From Lachnospiraceae bacterium (lineage in GTDB: Bacteria; Bacillota; Clostridia; Lachnospirales; Lachnospiraceae), in assembly GCA_009774585.1 (NCBI GenBank), contig VSOA01000052.1, positions 1 to 17,036 of the forward strand: a DNA stretch of 17,036 nucleotides, given 5' to 3'. Shown here in pieces: positions 1-7,382 of this stretch. Every line of letters begins with the position of its first letter. Position 1 is the stretch's first letter. The notes under the pieces were generated by a model. It ran no database searches and was not told the DNA's origin. It saw nothing but the letters and a program-made list of their open reading frames with translations. The translations under genes and the position numbers were made by a program.

Positions 1-18
1 GGAATAACATAGCACCTT

Positions 19-159
19 TCATGTCCCATTAAACGGACTTAAAGGTATACCGACCCAGTTACTGACTAACACCATAAAATTATAATATTTTAAATTTGCC
101 GCCGCTGTACTCAAAGCCTGATCACATTCCTGTAAGGTACTTAATTTTATTGCTGCCAT
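19..159 (-). CDS. Hypothetical protein, 46 aa
   Basis: I do not recognise this small ORF. It starts at an ATG (157-159) preceded by a GGAGAGAG-like ribosome binding site and ends with TGA at 19-21. The protein begins MAAIKLSTLQ, has an alanine-rich helical stretch near residues 15-22, and a mildly hydrophobic middle (around FMVLVSNWVGIPL) that is too short and polar to call a membrane segment with confidence. It lies 23 bp downstream of the phosphatase/kinase stop codon on the same strand, so it could be the last visible gene of that operon. It could equally be the front end of a longer gene broken by a frameshift, because the C-terminus (PFNGT) looks abrupt. Confidence 0.4.
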   Translation of the reverse strand: MAAIKLSTLQECDQALSTAAANLKYYNFMVLVSNWVGIPLSPFNGT

Positions 160-182
160 AATTTTCTCTCTCCAATCTGTTT

Positions 183-2807
183 TTAATCCTCTGACAGTTT
201 ATATACCGTCAGTCTGTTTCTGTCGCCTACATATTCGTACTCTACTTTGTCCATCCTCTTCTTCACCATATAGATGCCAAGACCTCCCTCCTTTCTCCTG
301 CCAAGTACCTGCGCCACATCCGGGTCCGGTTTCGTAAGCGGGTCGTAAGGAATGCCGTCATCCTCGAAATACAGAATGATTTCCTGCCCTATCACTTTCC
401 CATTCTCTTCCTTGTCATTAATGCGGATTCCCAGCTTCACTTCCGTCGCCCCACTGTAATAACAGATATTGGAATAAATTTCATCCACCGTCACATGAAT
501 CTTAACTGCTGTTTTGACAGGCACCTCTCTCTCCTCAAGGATCGACTCTACAAAATCCATGAATTCCTGCATATTTTCCATGATGGGAACCCCTGTCTTT
601 TCCTCGAATCCCCTGCCCCTCCAAGCCACCGCCAGCATTGTGATGTCATCAAACTGGGGCTCCTCTCCACGGAAATCGTCTATCTCTTCCCACAATATTT
701 GGAGTAATTCCTTCGGTATGAGACTGCCCGCATTCATAATCGTTCTCAGCAGGCGTTCTTCTCCGTACATGTTTTTCTCCGAATCGCTTGCCTCCGTCAC
801 GCCATCTGTATAGAGAAGCAGTGTATCTCCTCTGGACAATGCAATCTGCCCTTCCCTATACGCAGTATCTTCCATCCCCGCTAGCATCATGCCGCCGAAA
901 GTCGTATCATACTCGCACTCCCTGCTTTTACTTATGATCAGCGGTCTGCAATGTCCGGCATTGACGAAATTTATCTCTCCGGTGACAATATTTAGCACCC
1001 CGATCCATGCAGTGACAAACATGCCGTCTTTATTGTTTTCGCACAGACTTCTGTTGATCTCTTCCACTGCCCGCGACAATTTGCTCTCTTTTCTCTCCAG
1101 CCGCATCAGTCTGCTGCGAATCATCATACGCGACGCTACCATAAAGAGTGCAGCAGGAACTCCTTTGCCGGACACATCGGCTATGACAAGTGCCAGCCGC
1201 TCTTCATCCAACAGGAAAAAGTCATAGAAATCGCCGCCCACCCCTTTCGCCGGCGCCATAGATGCTGCAAGAACAAAATCTTCCCTGTTTGCAAATATTC
1301 CCTCGACAGCAGGGAGCATGTCCGCCTGTAGTCTGGAAGCCACTTGGATTTCCGTGCGGATGCGCTCCTTTTCCGCCGTAACGGAAGACAGATTCTCCAT
1401 ATACTCTTCCATCTGATCTATCATATCGTTAAAAGCATTTCCCAAATCCTCTATCTCGTCCCCGGTCAGTACGCTGATTCTTTGACCGAAATCACTTCCG
1501 TCCCAGCTTAGTACTTCATCTGTCAAATCACAGATCGGTTCTGTCAGTTTTGCGGAAAATATTGTTCCGGACATACACACAAGCAGCGTAACACATGCCA
1601 GCGCCACAACAAATGCCGCCATGACACCCCTGATCGCTTCATCCTGTTTATCATCCAGTTCATTCGATAACGCCAATATCATCGCCTGACTTTCTTTCGC
1701 CGGCTCAATAACCTTCTCCTCCTCAAGCACCGTGACAAGACTCCATCCCAGATGCTTTAACGGCGCATAAGCAAGATAAACTTCTTTGCCGTCCAGATTC
1801 ATTTCCACGGAGTCGGTATCCCCGGCAACCATACCCGACGCCGCCCGTGCCAGCATCGGATTGCTGCTTTGTCTTAAATCTACAATCTGCTCGGCATATG
1901 CCGCAGTTTCACCGTCCGTCTTTCCCGAGACTACTACCTGTCCGTTCTCATTTACCAGAAAAGCATATCCGTCCTCACCGACATCCATCCCTAGCACCGC
2001 ATTGTTGATCGTTTCCAGATAAGAACCAACCCCCGCAACCGCTACTACTTTTTCACCGCGGTATACCGGACTGGCACACACAATGCAGTCCCCACCCCCG
2101 TGAGCGTCCCTGATCACATCCGTATACACAATCTGCCCACTCCCTTTCTCCTTAGCGCGTTTATACCATTGTCTGTCCTTAGCCTCAAAAAGCAGTTGAC
2201 GGTTATGGTCTGCCTCTGCATTCGTCGTATTATATTTGCTGTAAGGGATGTAGTCAGCCTGAATCATCCAGCCGCTCTCCGTGGCGATATAAGCCGATGA
2301 CACCATGCCGTTGTTGGCATTGTACTGCACGAGCATATCCTGCAGATTACCGAGTTTTAACACTTCCTCCGTGTACGCCGGAACACCGGTCTCCAAATCG
2401 ACAGAATCTTTCAATTCTTCCGACCATAATAGCTGTGCCGCAAGCTGGCTGGAATCCGGGACCGGGAGCGCCACTCTTCTGTCCGGATATTGTTCAGGAT
2501 GCTCGTAGATATCTCTTGCCTGTGCGGCAATACCGAGCACATATGTCTCCACCGTCACGAATTTCTCTTCAATTGCCGCTGCCTTTTGTGCGGTAATTCT
2601 ACGAAGATTATCTACCGCCAGATCTTCTAATGCTTCTTCTGCATCATTTGCCGCATTTTCACCCAGTTCCTTTCCGTTATCCGCAGAAATCCGTTTCATA
2701 GACCACAAGCTGTAAGCGCTGATTGTTCCGGCGACCAGCATCGCGACTGACACCATTAGTAGCAACAGTCCATTTATTCTATTCCTTATTTTTTTCCTGC
2801 CCGCCAT
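183..2807 (-). CDS. Membrane sensor PP2C (SpoIIE/RsbU-type) phosphatase fused to RsbW-like anti-sigma kinase
   Basis: An 874-aa membrane protein expected to dephosphorylate a STAS protein in response to an extracellular signal. Order of parts: membrane segment about 13-35; a large extracytoplasmic dCache-like sensor about 40-390; second membrane segment about 394-416; HAMP about 417-470; short coiled coil; PP2C domain about 510-728; GHKL ATPase domain about 742-872. PP2C metal-site motifs are intact: GGDFYD (D526, D529), IADVSGKG (D544), LLYTDGVTEA (D668) and FDDITML (D720/D721). The ATPase domain shows the N-box (E776, N780), DDGIPYDP (816-823) and GGLGIYMV (841-848), as in the anti-sigma kinases RsbW and SpoIIAB. 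Phosphatase and opposing kinase are thus in one chain. The start overlaps the 3' end of the STAS gene by 29 bp, implying translational coupling. No sigma factor gene is visible nearby, so the downstream target is unknown. Confidence 0.88.
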   Translation of the reverse strand: MAGRKKIRNRINGLLLLMVSVAMLVAGTISAYSLWSMKRISADNGKELGENAANDAEEALEDLAVDNLRRITAQKAAAIEEKFVTVETYVLGIAAQARDIYEHPEQYPDRRVALPVPDSSQLAAQLLWSEELKDSVDLETGVPAYTEEVLKLGNLQDMLVQYNANNGMVSSAYIATESGWMIQADYIPYSKYNTTNAEADHNRQLLFEAKDRQWYKRAKEKGSGQIVYTDVIRDAHGGGDCIVCASPVYRGEKVVAVAGVGSYLETINNAVLGMDVGEDGYAFLVNENGQVVVSGKTDGETAAYAEQIVDLRQSSNPMLARAASGMVAGDTDSVEMNLDGKEVYLAYAPLKHLGWSLVTVLEEEKVIEPAKESQAMILALSNELDDKQDEAIRGVMAAFVVALACVTLLVCMSGTIFSAKLTEPICDLTDEVLSWDGSDFGQRISVLTGDEIEDLGNAFNDMIDQMEEYMENLSSVTAEKERIRTEIQVASRLQADMLPAVEGIFANREDFVLAASMAPAKGVGGDFYDFFLLDEERLALVIADVSGKGVPAALFMVASRMMIRSRLMRLERKESKLSRAVEEINRSLCENNKDGMFVTAWIGVLNIVTGEINFVNAGHCRPLIISKSRECEYDTTFGGMMLAGMEDTAYREGQIALSRGDTLLLYTDGVTEASDSEKNMYGEERLLRTIMNAGSLIPKELLQILWEEIDDFRGEEPQFDDITMLAVAWRGRGFEEKTGVPIMENMQEFMDFVESILEEREVPVKTAVKIHVTVDEIYSNICYYSGATEVKLGIRINDKEENGKVIGQEIILYFEDDGIPYDPLTKPDPDVAQVLGRRKEGGLGIYMVKKRMDKVEYEYVGDRNRLTVYKLSED

Positions 2808-3147
2808 GTGTATTTCCCTTTCCTTTGGCTACCCGCGCTCCTTCCGTATTCCATACTTCCAGAAATTCCAGAAATCCGGTAATATATAAGGTGTCTTCCA
2901 CTTCCTCATTCACATTCAGAAGAACCAATTTACCTTTTTGGCTATCCATCGTTTTATATGTACCAAGCAGTACGCGCAGCCCTGCGGAAGAAATATACAT
3001 CACATCTTTAAGATCCAATGTCAATTCTGTCAGCCCTTCTGTCCTTTCGGAAACAAACTGTTCTAACTCCGGCGCCGTAGAGGCATCGATGCGTCCGCTG
3101 ACATACAAGGTCAGTTTTTCATTTCTCTTTTTCTCCTCAACCGTCAT
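2779..3147 (-). CDS. STAS-domain anti-sigma factor antagonist (SpoIIAA/RsbV-like)
   Basis: A 122-aa cytoplasmic STAS protein. The core motif YISSAGLRVLL (51-61) matches the phosphoacceptor loop of SpoIIAA/RsbV; by alignment with SpoIIAA S58 and RsbV S56, Ser54 is the likely phosphorylation site. In known partner switches the unphosphorylated form binds the anti-sigma kinase and frees a sigma factor or other target. Residues after about 105 form a lysine/glycine-rich tail, part of which is encoded in the 29-bp overlap with the phosphatase/kinase gene. Its ATG overlaps the stop of the 95-aa gene as ATGA. The adjacent PP2C/kinase protein is the natural partner, supplying both phosphorylation and dephosphorylation; that pairing is inferred from context. 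Confidence 0.88.
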   Translation of the reverse strand: MTVEEKKRNEKLTLYVSGRIDASTAPELEQFVSERTEGLTELTLDLKDVMYISSAGLRVLLGTYKTMDSQKGKLVLLNVNEEVEDTLYITGFLEFLEVWNTEGARVAKGKGNTHGGQEKNKE

Positions 3148-3431
3148 AATCCTTGTCCCTTCTCTTCACTCTCCCATGCCGGCTTCCTTGTAAATCCCAC
3201 ATGATAGGAAACTTTCTCCATAGTCAGTTCATGTTCGCCGATCTGATAGCGTCCTATGGAAATGTCCTTTGCTATAATAGTGCCTCTTGGATGATCGTTC
3301 AGACAGCGGTTTAATAAATCCATCTGTGATTCTCTGTCCTTGTCCGACAACGGCGTATTCGGATTCACACTGCCGATCGTCACCAGTTTCACATAATGAA
3401 AATCAGATAGTTCTGCTTTCTTCTGGATCAT
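3144..3431 (-). CDS. Hypothetical protein, 95 aa, coupled to the STAS gene
   Basis: Not recognised. The protein is soluble, with no signal peptide or membrane segment. It has a beta-rich look (HYVKLVTIGSV near 12-22, GTIIAKDISIGRYQIGEHEL near 50-69) and a charged C-terminus. The ATG at 3429-3431 is preceded by an AAGG-type ribosome binding site. The stop codon overlaps the STAS start by 4 bp (ATGA), so the two are almost certainly translationally coupled. It sits between the DUF2589-type gene and the STAS gene, so it may be an adaptor linking signalling to effectors, but nothing in the sequence proves this. Confidence 0.7.
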   Translation of the reverse strand: MIQKKAELSDFHYVKLVTIGSVNPNTPLSDKDRESQMDLLNRCLNDHPRGTIIAKDISIGRYQIGEHELTMEKVSYHVGFTRKPAWESEEKGQGL

Positions 3432-3450
3432 TTCATATACCTTCTTTCTG

Positions 3451-3479
3451 ACCGGACAGCCCGCAAAGGGCTATCCGGT
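3451..3479 (-). other. Intercistronic hairpin
   Basis: ACCGGA-C-AGCCC pairs with GGGCT-A-TCCGGT around a GCAAA loop: 11 paired positions with one A/C mismatch (C-A or G-U, depending on strand). It lies in the 81-bp gap between the DUF2589-type gene and the 95-aa gene. No T-run follows it on the minus strand, so it looks more like an RNA-processing or stabilising hairpin, or a leaky attenuator, than an efficient terminator. Confidence 0.55.
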
Positions 3480-3512
3480 TCATATTGATTACTTGCGTTC
3501 CGTTTACTTGTA

Positions 3513-4745
3513 TCAAGCGCTCTTATCAGGCAGCGCCTTGCCGGACATCGCGTCGCTGTACTCCGTTTTCTTATTGATCAATTCCGTCTCAATGTCGCTT
3601 ACATTCTTCTGGTTTTTGACTGCATTATTCTGCGCCGCAAACATCGCTTCATACTGGGATTCTCCTGTTGCATAGTCCTTGATGCCTTTTATCGTTTCTT
3701 TACCATCCTGCGCCGTTTCTTTCTCAATGGCTTTCAGCGCAAACAGGCTCGATACATCCTCCGGTTCACTGCCGCTGTCGGCAAGCAGTTTCACATAGTC
3801 CGATGCCTGCGTCTGGAAACCGCTCCATGACTGGTTGATTTCTTCCAGACATTGTGTATAATTTGCTGACTGCTCCTTTGCCGTCTCTTGTTCTTTTATC
3901 TTGCTATTTAGTTCAGCCTGCTTACTCGGATCGCTTGCCACCGCGGCCTGCAGCTTCTTGATTTCCTCATCATACTGCGACGGATCCGACTCTCTTAACT
4001 TTCTACCAAGCAGTTCTCTATAGCTGTTCAACTGGATATCCGCCACTTTCTTAAGACGGATAATGCTCGCGTCTGCACCATCTTTTGCCGCGCTCAACCG
4101 GTTTTCAATCTGACTGATTTCAGCCCTGAGCGTTTTTAAGCGTTCTGCTTTCGCCTTTGCCTGACCTGCCAGATTCTGTCCGTTGCCATCCTTTAAATCA
4201 CTGCTCAGAAGCTCCGGCGCCACGTTTGCCGCCATCATATCCAGTACTCTGGCAAGACCCTCCGGAATTCCGTGGTTGGTCGCGCGCACATCTACATGGT
4301 ACTTCGCAGAATTATCCGAACTTCTCGTGTTGGACTGATGGGAGCTGACACTGCCCGTAACACTGACTTTAACGATGCCGAAATTCGCTGTCCCGCTGAC
4401 AGTCGCGCTTAAATCCGTTGCCGATTCCTGTCTCTCACTCTGCTTCACCTCCATATCAAAGAGAATGTTCACTTCATCAATCTGGAGATTCGGAATCGGA
4501 ACGATTGCCAGCATCGGCACACTCACCTTCATCTCATCCAGCGTACTCGTCCCATCCTCATTAGGGGGCCGCCTCTGATAACCGAATGCGACATTCTGTA
4601 CTTTACCGTCCTTGTCAAATCCTACTCTCTTGATAAAGTCCGCCGTGGAATTTGCCAACAGTGCACTGGCGTCCGCCGCTGCACTCAAAGGTCCTCCGAT
4701 CAACTGATCCATTTGTAATCCTGCAAATTGTTCTGCTATTGCCAT
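3513..4745 (-). CDS. DUF2589-like protein, 410 aa, with coiled coil
   Basis: A cytoplasmic-looking protein whose N-terminal half matches the DUF2589 pattern as I know it: a short helical start (GLQMDQLIGGPLSAAADA), then a beta-rich core with VSVPMLAIVPIPNLQIDEV followed by ILFDMEVK (74-101). A serine/threonine-rich stretch (about 103-145) and a second beta segment follow. Residues about 190-340 are charged, alanine-rich and heptad-like, suggesting long coiled coil; the rest is helical. There is no signal peptide or membrane segment. Its biochemical function is unknown. It shares the core motif with the 271-aa protein two genes upstream, so they are probably paralogues that may co-assemble. 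Its start overlaps the upstream small gene by 10 bp. The family name is from memory, not from a search. Confidence 0.75.
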   Translation of the reverse strand: MAIAEQFAGLQMDQLIGGPLSAAADASALLANSTADFIKRVGFDKDGKVQNVAFGYQRRPPNEDGTSTLDEMKVSVPMLAIVPIPNLQIDEVNILFDMEVKQSERQESATDLSATVSGTANFGIVKVSVTGSVSSHQSNTRSSDNSAKYHVDVRATNHGIPEGLARVLDMMAANVAPELLSSDLKDGNGQNLAGQAKAKAERLKTLRAEISQIENRLSAAKDGADASIIRLKKVADIQLNSYRELLGRKLRESDPSQYDEEIKKLQAAVASDPSKQAELNSKIKEQETAKEQSANYTQCLEEINQSWSGFQTQASDYVKLLADSGSEPEDVSSLFALKAIEKETAQDGKETIKGIKDYATGESQYEAMFAAQNNAVKNQKNVSDIETELINKKTEYSDAMSGKALPDKSA

Positions 4746-5026
4746 AATCTTATTCCTCTTTCCTTTCTGTTATTTGTTTTAACTACGTTGCTATCCCGGT
4801 TCGGATAGCGGATATCGACCACCGTAATACTCTCCACATACAACACCCTCTCCGGCATCAGAAGCGTACCGGATGATTCCTGCACGGCATCGGGAGAATC
4901 TGTTATCAGCCGCAGATTCAGTTCTCTGCGCAATCTTTCCGTATCACGGAGGATCAACCGTCCTTCCTGCTCCCTCCTGCTCTGTTCCTTATTTCTCCAT
5001 TTTGTTCTCACACCATTGTTATTCAT
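4736..5026 (-). CDS. Hypothetical small basic protein, 96 aa
   Basis: Not recognised. I chose the ATG at 5024-5026 (MNNNGVRTKW), which overlaps the stop of the upstream DUF2589-like gene by 8 bp and fits translational coupling. A TTG eight codons earlier (5050) is also open. The N-terminal half is highly charged and helical (KWRNKEQSRREQEGRLILR). The middle has a hydrophobic beta-like stretch (TLLMPERVLYVESITVVDIR), and the C-terminus is basic. The 3' end overlaps the 410-aa DUF2589 gene by 10 bp. Being sandwiched with overlaps between two paralogous genes suggests the three products work together. Confidence 0.65.
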   Translation of the reverse strand: MNNNGVRTKWRNKEQSRREQEGRLILRDTERLRRELNLRLITDSPDAVQESSGTLLMPERVLYVESITVVDIRYPNRDSNVVKTNNRKERGIRLWQ

Positions 5027-5834
5027 AGTCTTTATCCAGTCCGTATTCAATCTCTCTGTTCATGATCCGCTCCTGATATTCCATAATGCGGTTGGCAATA
5101 TTAGCCTGCGCCATCAAGTACTTCTCCTTATCAAATTCCCTGACCGTATCTTCAAAAGCGCTCTTCCCGATCTGCTGCATCTGCTCTTGATCTGCAATCA
5201 TATCAGAAATCTTTCGATACAGTCTCTTAAGCCTCTTAATCTTATTCTTAAGCCCTGTTGTCTCCTGCCAGATTTCCTTCTGTTCATCGCTGCCCAAGTT
5301 GCCGTCTATCGCTACCGGTGTCGTATCCAGCCTCTTCGTAACCGGATTCGAGCTGAACATATCTGTCAGACGCATAACGCCTTCCGTCGCCGGCAAAGAA
5401 CTGATCCGCATCTTGTATGTGACCCGCGGTAGGAAATCGCTCTCCCGCTGTTCCGGCGAACAGATCCGCCCGTTAATGGAATACTGCCCCTGCTCTCCTT
5501 TCTCCGCCTTAATCTCCGCGTCAAAATCAATCTCCGCCTTATCAACATTTAGATTTGTAATCGGTATGATGGATAAAAGAGGCACCTGCACTTGCAGATT
5601 ATCCACACTATAACCTTCATTACTTTCCGAGCGTACCTGCTCGTACGCAAGATTGATATTGTGCAAATGTACGGTTTCCTCCGTCCCCGTATGTTTAATT
5701 GTGCCCATACTCTTTATGGAATCGACTACCCGCGCACGAAGCTGCTCATTCGACAAGGCAAGCGCATGAAGCGGCGCATAGACAAGATCGTCTAAGGGTA
5801 TAAATTCACTGTAATCGTACTTTTGATCCTCCAA
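5019..5834 (-). CDS. DUF2589-like protein, 271 aa
   Basis: Shares with the 410-aa neighbour the core motif VQVPLLSIIPITNLNVDKA followed by IDFDAEIK (82-109), so I call it DUF2589-like. The N-terminus (about 10-45) resembles the other protein's helical start, here with PLDDLVYAPLHALALSNEQL. Residues about 190-260 are strongly charged and helical (KNKIKRLKRLYRKISDM), likely coiled coil. There is no signal peptide or membrane segment. The start is a TTG (5832-5834) supported by an AAAGGAG site nine bases upstream (5844-5850); no in-frame ATG nearby fits better. It lies 63 bp downstream of the lysin gene, and its stop overlaps the next gene. Function unknown. Confidence 0.72.
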   Translation of the reverse strand: MEDQKYDYSEFIPLDDLVYAPLHALALSNEQLRARVVDSIKSMGTIKHTGTEETVHLHNINLAYEQVRSESNEGYSVDNLQVQVPLLSIIPITNLNVDKAEIDFDAEIKAEKGEQGQYSINGRICSPEQRESDFLPRVTYKMRISSLPATEGVMRLTDMFSSNPVTKRLDTTPVAIDGNLGSDEQKEIWQETTGLKNKIKRLKRLYRKISDMIADQEQMQQIGKSAFEDTVREFDKEKYLMAQANIANRIMEYQERIMNREIEYGLDKDYE

Positions 5835-5897
5835 TGGTGGAAACTCCTTTCTCCTTTCTCTACTCTCAGAACAGGGCCCTTACCCTAGAAGCCGGAA

Positions 5898-7148
5898 CTA
5901 ACGTAAGAACAGTTCTCTCTCCGCTTCCCGCCTGCGCCGTAACCCTTCATTTATTTCTCCGTTAACTACAATAAATGAAAGCATCGCCTCCGCAGCAGCC
6001 GGCGCATCCCTATCCGTCACCAGTTCTCTCAGTCTGCCGCTGCCGCGGTTGTAGCAAAAGCTTGTCAGCGCATCAAACTGATTCTGATTAACCGGAAAAC
6101 CAATTACTTTTCTCTCGATATATGTATTGACATATCCGGTATATTCTTTGAGATCTTCATACAGCAAATCTCTCGCAGCTTCCTGTGAAGGCAGCTCATC
6201 CCCCGGCTTCACGCCCCGCGTATGTCCGTATCCGATTGTCCATACGCCCGCTGCACACTGGTATGCAGATAAGCGGCAGCCTTCAAACCGCATAATCAGC
6301 CTCACACCTTCTTCCGAAATATCCATTCGAGGGCGCTTAGGGTCTTCCGATTCCGGATTTTCCAGTTCCCAATGAGATACCACGATTAAATCTTTGCTAT
6401 GAAATGGGCTGTTGATCTGATTTGTCCCCCTGACATTGCCGCCCAGCACAACGCGCTCTCCCTCTACGGATTTCACAATCCATTCGTCGCTCTTGACCCA
6501 GTCCGGCGCCTCCTTGCCTGTGTAATAAGCTGCATTGGGGGCAATTCTCACAACATCATTTGCCTGAACGGTTCTTTCAGCTCTATGCATTGCAAGGGCA
6601 ACATCATGCCTGAATCCGTCCATCGTATAACCGCTCTCTAATCCGTTCCATAAGTGCGAAGGGTCTTCATGTGCGGACGCGATTCCTCTTGCATGTCCTT
6701 CTTTATGACTGATGATAACGCCGTCTTTTAAAGGATCCAGATGATATTGCTGACATAATAATGCAAATAATTCCACCGCTGCATTGTAGGTTCGTTTGAC
6801 AACTGCCAACGCTTCACTCCTGTCCAAACAATTAAATGCCGCTCCGCCGTTATACCGGATGCCGGACGGCTCACACATTTCCACACCGATGTACGTACTA
6901 TTCCCCGCTCCGCCGCAATGCCATCCTTTGTGCTCCCACGGAAGCGTCTGGTACACTTTGCCCGTGACGCCGTCTATAAAGGCATGGACACACTTCTTCT
7001 GCTCTGTATGTTTGTTCCATTCCTTAACAAAAACCTCCGCTGATGGCTGATTACAGCCGACGCTGTGCAGCATTAAGCCATGTACTTCAATCTTGTGTCC
7101 TGTCTTATAGCAGGGATTGTCTGTCAAGATGCTCTGCACAATCTCCAT
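5898..7148 (-). CDS. Two-enzyme peptidoglycan lysin: amidase, SH3-like domain, GH24 lysozyme
   Basis: A 416-aa cell-wall hydrolase. Residues about 20-175 form an Amidase_2/PGRP-type N-acetylmuramoyl-L-alanine amidase, with probable zinc ligands H28 (LMLHSVG), H148 (ISHKEGH) and D162 (HEDPSHLW) and a likely catalytic E90. About 195-258 is an SH3-like wall-binding segment resembling those of phage endolysins. About 272-416 is a GH24 lysozyme (muramidase) with E289, C298 and T304 spaced exactly as E-8-C-5-T, the Asp/Cys variant of the T4-type triad. There is no signal peptide, so export is unexplained. I chose the ATG at 7146-7148, which has a GGAGG site (7155-7160) seven bases upstream; the frame is open 36 codons further but without such support. 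It is the first gene of the operon. No holin or other phage gene is visible. Confidence 0.88.
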   Translation of the reverse strand: MEIVQSILTDNPCYKTGHKIEVHGLMLHSVGCNQPSAEVFVKEWNKHTEQKKCVHAFIDGVTGKVYQTLPWEHKGWHCGGAGNSTYIGVEMCEPSGIRYNGGAAFNCLDRSEALAVVKRTYNAAVELFALLCQQYHLDPLKDGVIISHKEGHARGIASAHEDPSHLWNGLESGYTMDGFRHDVALAMHRAERTVQANDVVRIAPNAAYYTGKEAPDWVKSDEWIVKSVEGERVVLGGNVRGTNQINSPFHSKDLIVVSHWELENPESEDPKRPRMDISEEGVRLIMRFEGCRLSAYQCAAGVWTIGYGHTRGVKPGDELPSQEAARDLLYEDLKEYTGYVNTYIERKVIGFPVNQNQFDALTSFCYNRGSGRLRELVTDRDAPAAAEAMLSFIVVNGEINEGLRRRREAERELFLR

Positions 7149-7203
7149 TTGTTTTCCTCCTTTTCCGGAAAGCCGATTTTCGTGTCCGGTTTTCCTCTGT
7201 GGA

Positions 7204-7224
7204 AACATAATACGATATTGTGTT
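7204..7224. promoter_or_regulatory. Operator-like palindrome, copy 1
   Basis: Half-sites AACATAATA and TATTGTGTT with a 3-base centre, one mismatch from perfect symmetry. Read on the minus strand it matches copy 2 (7394-7414) at 19 of 21 positions. It lies 56 bp upstream of the lysin start codon, where the promoter of the leftward operon is expected. A second small palindrome, GTGTTAACAC (7220-7229), overlaps its right edge. The binding protein is unknown. Confidence 0.6.
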
Positions 7225-7239
7225 AACACGATTTGTCGA
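7207..7239 (-). promoter_or_regulatory. Possible promoter of the lysin/DUF2589/PP2C operon
   Basis: On the minus strand TCGACA (7234-7239; five of six matches to TTGACA) lies 16 bases upstream of TATCGT and 21 bases upstream of TATTAT (7207-7212), both inside palindrome copy 1. Neither combination is a textbook promoter. The position, about 60-90 bp before the lysin start, is right, and repression by a protein bound to the palindrome would make sense. Confidence 0.3.
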
Positions 7240-7382
7240 TAAACTCCCGCTTTCACGGGTATTTCGGCATAGCGTACCAGAACGGGGCTGCAATGAAATC
7301 TGCTTATTTATTTTTATGTCTTCCATACTATGTTTGTCGTATTTGTGGGAAATATGTCGTAGAATTTTTTTCAGATCAGGAC

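Noticed and set aside
2723..3193. 156-aa rightward reading frame opposite the STAS gene
   Set aside because: A shadow of the STAS and phosphatase coding sequences, with no ribosome binding site and an implausible composition rich in serine, proline and phenylalanine.
5898..7148. Prophage lysis cassette
   Set aside because: No holin, tail, capsid, integrase or attachment site is visible, and the following genes are signalling and DUF2589 genes; kept only as a question about origin.
7149..7256. 36-residue extension of the lysin
   Set aside because: A GGAGG site sits seven bases before the ATG at 7146-7148; the extension overlaps the putative promoter and palindrome and does not look like a signal peptide.
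7246..7259. Small stem CCCG/CGGG as a terminator or riboswitch
   Set aside because: Only four pairs with no T-run or conserved aptamer sequence.
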